This document shows positions 61,180-64,000 of a stretch of DNA of 64,000 bases, in pieces. The notes under the pieces are model-generated. The model was not told the origin of the DNA and did no database searches. It saw only the letters and a list, made by a program, of their open reading frames with translations. The position numbers and the translations under genes are program-made. The DNA is taken from NCBI GenBank assembly GCA_963170155.1, contig CAUJGP010000022.1, forward strand, positions 1-64,000, read 5' to 3'. This DNA is from Bdellovibrionota bacterium. GTDB lineage: Bacteria > Bdellovibrionota > Bdellovibrionia > Bdellovibrionales > Bdellovibrionaceae. The stretch's first letter is position 1. Each line of letters starts with the position of its first letter.

Positions 61180-62196
61180 TTATGGTTCCCACACAGACAA
61201 ATCACCGTAGCTGAACAATCTAAAGCGCTTTTGAATAGCCCATTGATAAGCCGTGTTTACTTTTTCAATTCCAGCAAAAGCCATTACTAACGCTAATAGA
61301 GTACTCTCAGGTTGATGGAAGTTCGTCAACAATCGATCCGTCATTTTAAATGTAAAGCCAGGTAAAATCAGTAAATCCGTATTGCCTATGTAAGAAGACG
61401 TCTCTTCCCTAAAAGTTAATAATCCCGCTCCATAAGATTCAAGAGCTCGTACCACTGTTGTTCCCATAGCCCACACACGATGGTTATGACTCTTCGCTTG
61501 TTCAATATGATTTAAAACAGAGATTGGAATTTCCGCATACTCCTTATGCATCACATGCTGCTTTAGATCTTCTGTTTGAACAGGTAAAAAAGTACCCAAC
61601 CCCACATGCAATGTGAGTGTGCAAACATGAACCCCTTTTTTGCGTAAAAATGTTAAATGCTCTTGAGTAAAATGCAAGCTTGCTGTGGGAGCAGCAAAAC
61701 TCCCTGGCTTCGCAAACCACTGAGTTTGATACCATGATTCATCCGCTTTCTGAGTATGCCGCTCTTCCCGCGCCTTTTGAATATAAGGAGGCAAAGGCAG
61801 CTCTCCATGAATTTCAAAATAACTCTCTTCTAACCTCTGATCTATTTTCACTTTTTGCGGACGACCCTTTTCGCGCAATTGAAGCGTCCTATTTCCTGGT
61901 AGAGGAATTTCGCTTCCGAGTGGGTAAGACCGAGAAGGAAACAAAACGGACCAGTGAATTCCATCAGAAGAATCCAAAAACAAAATCTCGAGTCCTTCTG
62001 CATTGAAAACTCTGCGTTTTAAAACCTTTGTATCATTTAAAACGAGAACATCACCGGCTTGAAAAAAAGAGAGGAAAGTCATCCAATCCACTTCGCAGGG
62101 TCCATCTTTTTGAACCGCACAAATCCGAGAAGGCCTTTGCGGTTCTCGAGCAATCAATTCTTCTGGAAACTCATAATGTAATGTTGATTTATTCAT
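61180..62196 (-). CDS. queA: S-adenosylmethionine:tRNA ribosyltransferase-isomerase
   Basis: 338 residues, QueA fold: N-terminal F-P-E-E-L-I-A-R-E-P motif, the D-V-L-V-L-N-D-T-K-V-L-K-R-R segment, L-P-L-P-P-Y-I and the S-L-H-F-T and L-H-V-G-L-G-T-F-x-P segments, ending Y-G-D. It transfers the ribosyl part of SAM to preQ1-tRNA to make epoxyqueuosine. 114 bp separate it from tgt; no preQ1 riboswitch seen in either gap. Confidence 0.95.
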   Translation of the reverse strand: MNKSTLHYEFPEELIAREPQRPSRICAVQKDGPCEVDWMTFLSFFQAGDVLVLNDTKVLKRRVFNAEGLEILFLDSSDGIHWSVLFPSRSYPLGSEIPLPGNRTLQLREKGRPQKVKIDQRLEESYFEIHGELPLPPYIQKAREERHTQKADESWYQTQWFAKPGSFAAPTASLHFTQEHLTFLRKKGVHVCTLTLHVGLGTFLPVQTEDLKQHVMHKEYAEIPISVLNHIEQAKSHNHRVWAMGTTVVRALESYGAGLLTFREETSSYIGNTDLLILPGFTFKMTDRLLTNFHQPESTLLALVMAFAGIEKVNTAYQWAIQKRFRLFSYGDLSVWEP

Positions 62197-62368
62197 AAAA
62201 ACTTGAACCCACTCATCAATTCGTAAAATTTACTCTTATTAGCTCTTTGTTTTCATCCCCTGCGCTGATGAGACGGCAAAGAAAAAATTTTCTTGATCTC
62301 AACTCACTCATGAGTCATCTCTCATAAAACCCTTTTTGTATCGAACGCGTCAGTGTCACCAAATTAAG

Positions 62369-63124
62369 TTAATTAAGGCAATCACAAACATAACTTTTTG
62401 CCGGATCTCGACGACACTTGATTAAATGCCCTTCATCTTTAATGGAAATGCTTGCCATCACGTCATTCCATTTTTCAATGCCAATCTGTAAATCATTATT
62501 GAGTTGCACTAAACGAGTTTCAGCCAGCTTCGTCACTTCGCCCTGACTCTTGAGATGTTCAAACGTCACAAGATCCCGCTCTAAATTATCAGGCAAATCC
62601 ACAGAGCGAGGAAACCCATCTTGATCATTTTCGTGCCAGTAAAGATCGCCTCCTTCATCGGGACTAATCCACTCATACACTAAGGTCCGAGTCTTCCCAT
62701 CCTTCATGGTCAAGGTAGCTCTTCGCTCTAACAGTAAATCTTCTTGCACCGGCCCCAACTCATTTTTTAAGGCCACCAAAAACTGATTTAAATCCCCTTG
62801 CACTTTGGAGACTTGCATAATAGCGCCTTCTCCAAAACACATTTTTACTTCATCCAAAATAGGTCCGGCAAAATCAAAACTAGAGGATGCAACAGGAATT
62901 TTTAAAGTTTTAGGATTTGCTGTGGAAGACTCTTTCTTAAGTAAACTGGAGCCCCAAAAAGTTTCAGGAAGCCTTAGCCGAGATTCTGTAATAACAGTTA
63001 TCGCTCGAGCTTCATTCATTGTAATTTCAGGAAGGCCATATTTTTGCCACCACTGATAGGGGTACCAATAACCCCATAATACAAACAAACTTAAGAAGAT
63101 AGAATAAAAAGGACCGTTCTTCAT
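62369..63124 (-). CDS. Membrane-anchored periplasmic protein, unknown
   Basis: About 251 residues from ATG 63124, with AAGG six bases upstream; the longer frame to 63190 lacks a ribosome site. One N-terminal hydrophobic segment (F-Y-S-I-F-L-S-L-F-V-L-W-G-Y-W-Y-P-Y) with few charges before it, so an uncleaved anchor. The remainder is a soluble alpha/beta part with a Cys pair near the end (C-R-R-D-P-x-x-S-Y-V-C-D-C). No family recognised. Shares the 172-bp divergent region with the truncated barrel gene. Confidence 0.6.
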   Translation of the reverse strand: MKNGPFYSIFLSLFVLWGYWYPYQWWQKYGLPEITMNEARAITVITESRLRLPETFWGSSLLKKESSTANPKTLKIPVASSSFDFAGPILDEVKMCFGEGAIMQVSKVQGDLNQFLVALKNELGPVQEDLLLERRATLTMKDGKTRTLVYEWISPDEGGDLYWHENDQDGFPRSVDLPDNLERDLVTFEHLKSQGEVTKLAETRLVQLNNDLQIGIEKWNDVMASISIKDEGHLIKCRRDPAKSYVCDCLN

Positions 63125-63231
63125 CGCGAACCTTAGACCATAATCCAGAAAAAAGCGCAAGTGGAGAGCTACTTCATGAAAATTGATCATTCAATGTGTC
63201 GTTTTAAGACACTCCAATAAAGTTGTAGATG

Positions 63232-63284
63232 CCTCCACTAAAATGAATCATAATAAAGATAAATAAAATTCATTTTAGTGGAGG
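63232..63284 (+). promoter_or_regulatory. 17-bp perfect inverted repeat masking a Shine-Dalgarno site
   Basis: CCTCCACTAAAATGAAT (63232-63248) and its exact complement ATTCATTTTAGTGGAGG (63268-63284) are separated by a 19-base A/T-rich loop. The right arm contains the GGAGG (63280-63284) of the gene starting near 63297. If transcribed from upstream of 63232, the mRNA would hide that site in a strong stem. It may be an RNA thermometer, a riboregulator or, as DNA, a large operator. Confidence 0.6.
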
Positions 63285-63296
63285 GATCCTGAAGTG

Positions 63297-64000
63297 ATGC
63301 GCATAATTGGCCTCAGCCTTGTAATTTGTTCTCTCTTGCTCACCCCCTTGGATTCTGAGGCTAAAAGAAAAAAACGCTCTAAGCCCTCCAATTATGGTCG
63401 AGCCCCCGCTCAAATGCATCCAGGTAATGATTCTGATAGCGAAGAAGATGTCTTTGATCCCTTTGCTGATTTTTCAGAGTTTGAATCCAATCCCGAAGAA
63501 GAAGAAGACATTAATTTTTTCAAAAATGGACGAATGCTCACCGTTGGATTTTTGGGAGGGATGATTAACTACACGGGTGAAATGGCCCAAAAGCATCAAT
63601 CCTCTTTTCGTTACGGCCTCTTTGCCAGTTACTTTTTTGATTTGCGCTTCGCCGTTCAATTACAATGGCTCGGCACGGATTCCCCTGTCTCTTATCGAGC
63701 CCCTAACTCGAACCTCGTCGGTAACTCCAGCCTCAGTTCTCTGGGCTTCGCGGTGAAGTACTTTTTAAACACTCAAAATGTTAAGAAAGGCTTAGCGGAT
63801 CTCAATCCCTATTTCTTCCTGGGAATGTCCAGTTACACGAGAGTCATCCATTTCAGCGCGATCAGTGGCAGTCTCTCCGATAAACCCATGGGATTTAGTG
63901 GCGGAATGGGTATAGAACTCCCTATGCTTAGGAAGAAAATGTTTTGGGGAGCTCAAATCACCTATGATCTCGTTAACTTTAAAGATGAAAATCGACCTTT
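63297..64000 (+). CDS. Outer-membrane beta-barrel-like protein, truncated by the window end
   Basis: About 234 visible codons; open to the last base, so the C-terminus is missing. The start is ATG 63297 or GTG 63294; SD GGAGGG at 63280-63285 suits either. Signal peptide: M-R-I-I-G-L-S-L-V-I-C-S-L-L-L, cleavage near S-E-A. A Lys/Arg run, then an acidic segment with E-E-E-E-D, then alternating hydrophobic strands ending in aromatic residues (L-T-V-G-F-L-G-G-M-I-N-Y-T-G, F-R-Y-G-L-F-A-S-Y-F-F). These fit an OmpA/OMP_b-brl-type barrel. The family is not assigned. The leader can fold into a hairpin that covers the ribosome site. Confidence 0.65.
   Translation, partial: MRIIGLSLVICSLLLTPLDSEAKRKKRSKPSNYGRAPAQMHPGNDSDSEEDVFDPFADFSEFESNPEEEEDINFFKNGRMLTVGFLGGMINYTGEMAQKHQSSFRYGLFASYFFDLRFAVQLQWLGTDSPVSYRAPNSNLVGNSSLSSLGFAVKYFLNTQNVKKGLADLNPYFFLGMSSYTRVIHFSAISGSLSDKPMGFSGGMGIELPMLRKKMFWGAQITYDLVNFKDENRP

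Overview
The window is one continuous stretch of AT-rich chromosome from a Gram-negative, diderm bacterium that makes meso-diaminopimelate peptidoglycan and carries an unusually large set of lipoproteins. The many secreted lipoproteins, the recurrent lipobox ending in F-Q-N-C, the Calx-beta/RCC1/FG-GAP surface proteins and the extra murein hydrolases fit Bdellovibrionota (Bdellovibrio-like or Oligoflexia-like) best. That placement is inference from gene style; no rRNA is present to settle it.

Layout. 1-475: the right end of an ISL3-type insertion sequence sits inside a umuC gene (only its 3' end is visible), followed by tRNA-Asp on the minus strand. 0.8-7.3 kb: fadD, a TolC-type channel and an RND pump, apparently one transcription unit but without a membrane-fusion gene. 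7.3-14.7 kb: MepA-like endopeptidase lipoprotein, secreted DNase-I-fold enzyme, a secreted His-rich protein and a lipoprotein with an HExxH motif. 15-19.9 kb: fatty acid desaturase with a palindromic operator candidate, M48 peptidase, lysA, then a divergent mpaA-like M14 peptidase and dapD, which together link murein-peptide salvage with DAP/lysine synthesis. 19.9-26 kb: methyltransferase, orphan NMT1-type binding protein, coiled-coil membrane protein, a Zn/Mn ABC importer (ATPase, permease, binding protein) and a rhomboid protease. 26.4-31 kb: two paralogous VAO/p-cresol-methylhydroxylase-type flavoprotein oxidases enclosing a PhyH dioxygenase. 31.3-37.8 kb: RCC1-repeat lipoprotein, lysS, a DhnA-type class I aldolase and nfuA.

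37.9-46.9 kb is a six-gene minus-strand block of secreted proteins: FG-GAP lipoprotein, LamG/DUF1588-DUF1585-like haem protein, small lipoprotein, DUF1501-like protein with an RR leader, and two dihaem lipoproteins. It resembles the paired DUF1501 and cytochrome genes of Planctomycetes, in a remodelled form. 47.3-54 kb holds a secreted protein with three copies of a Cys/Asp repeat, then an inverted, head-to-head duplicated gene pair: each half has a Gly/Asn-repeat lipoprotein with an EF-hand-like tail followed by a Cys-rich FQNC lipoprotein. 54-63.1 kb is a long minus-strand housekeeping unit: (hypothetical)-queA-tgt-yajC-secD-secF-recJ-(basic protein)-queC. It keeps the queA-tgt-yajC-secDF order known from E. 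coli. The window ends in a truncated outer-membrane-barrel-like gene whose Shine-Dalgarno sequence lies in one arm of a 17-bp perfect inverted repeat.

The items most worth a second look are the SD-sequestering hairpin at 63.2 kb, the haem/DUF1501-like surface block, the palindromic paralogue pair, the flavoprotein-dioxygenase-flavoprotein cluster, and the shared non-canonical FQNC lipobox.
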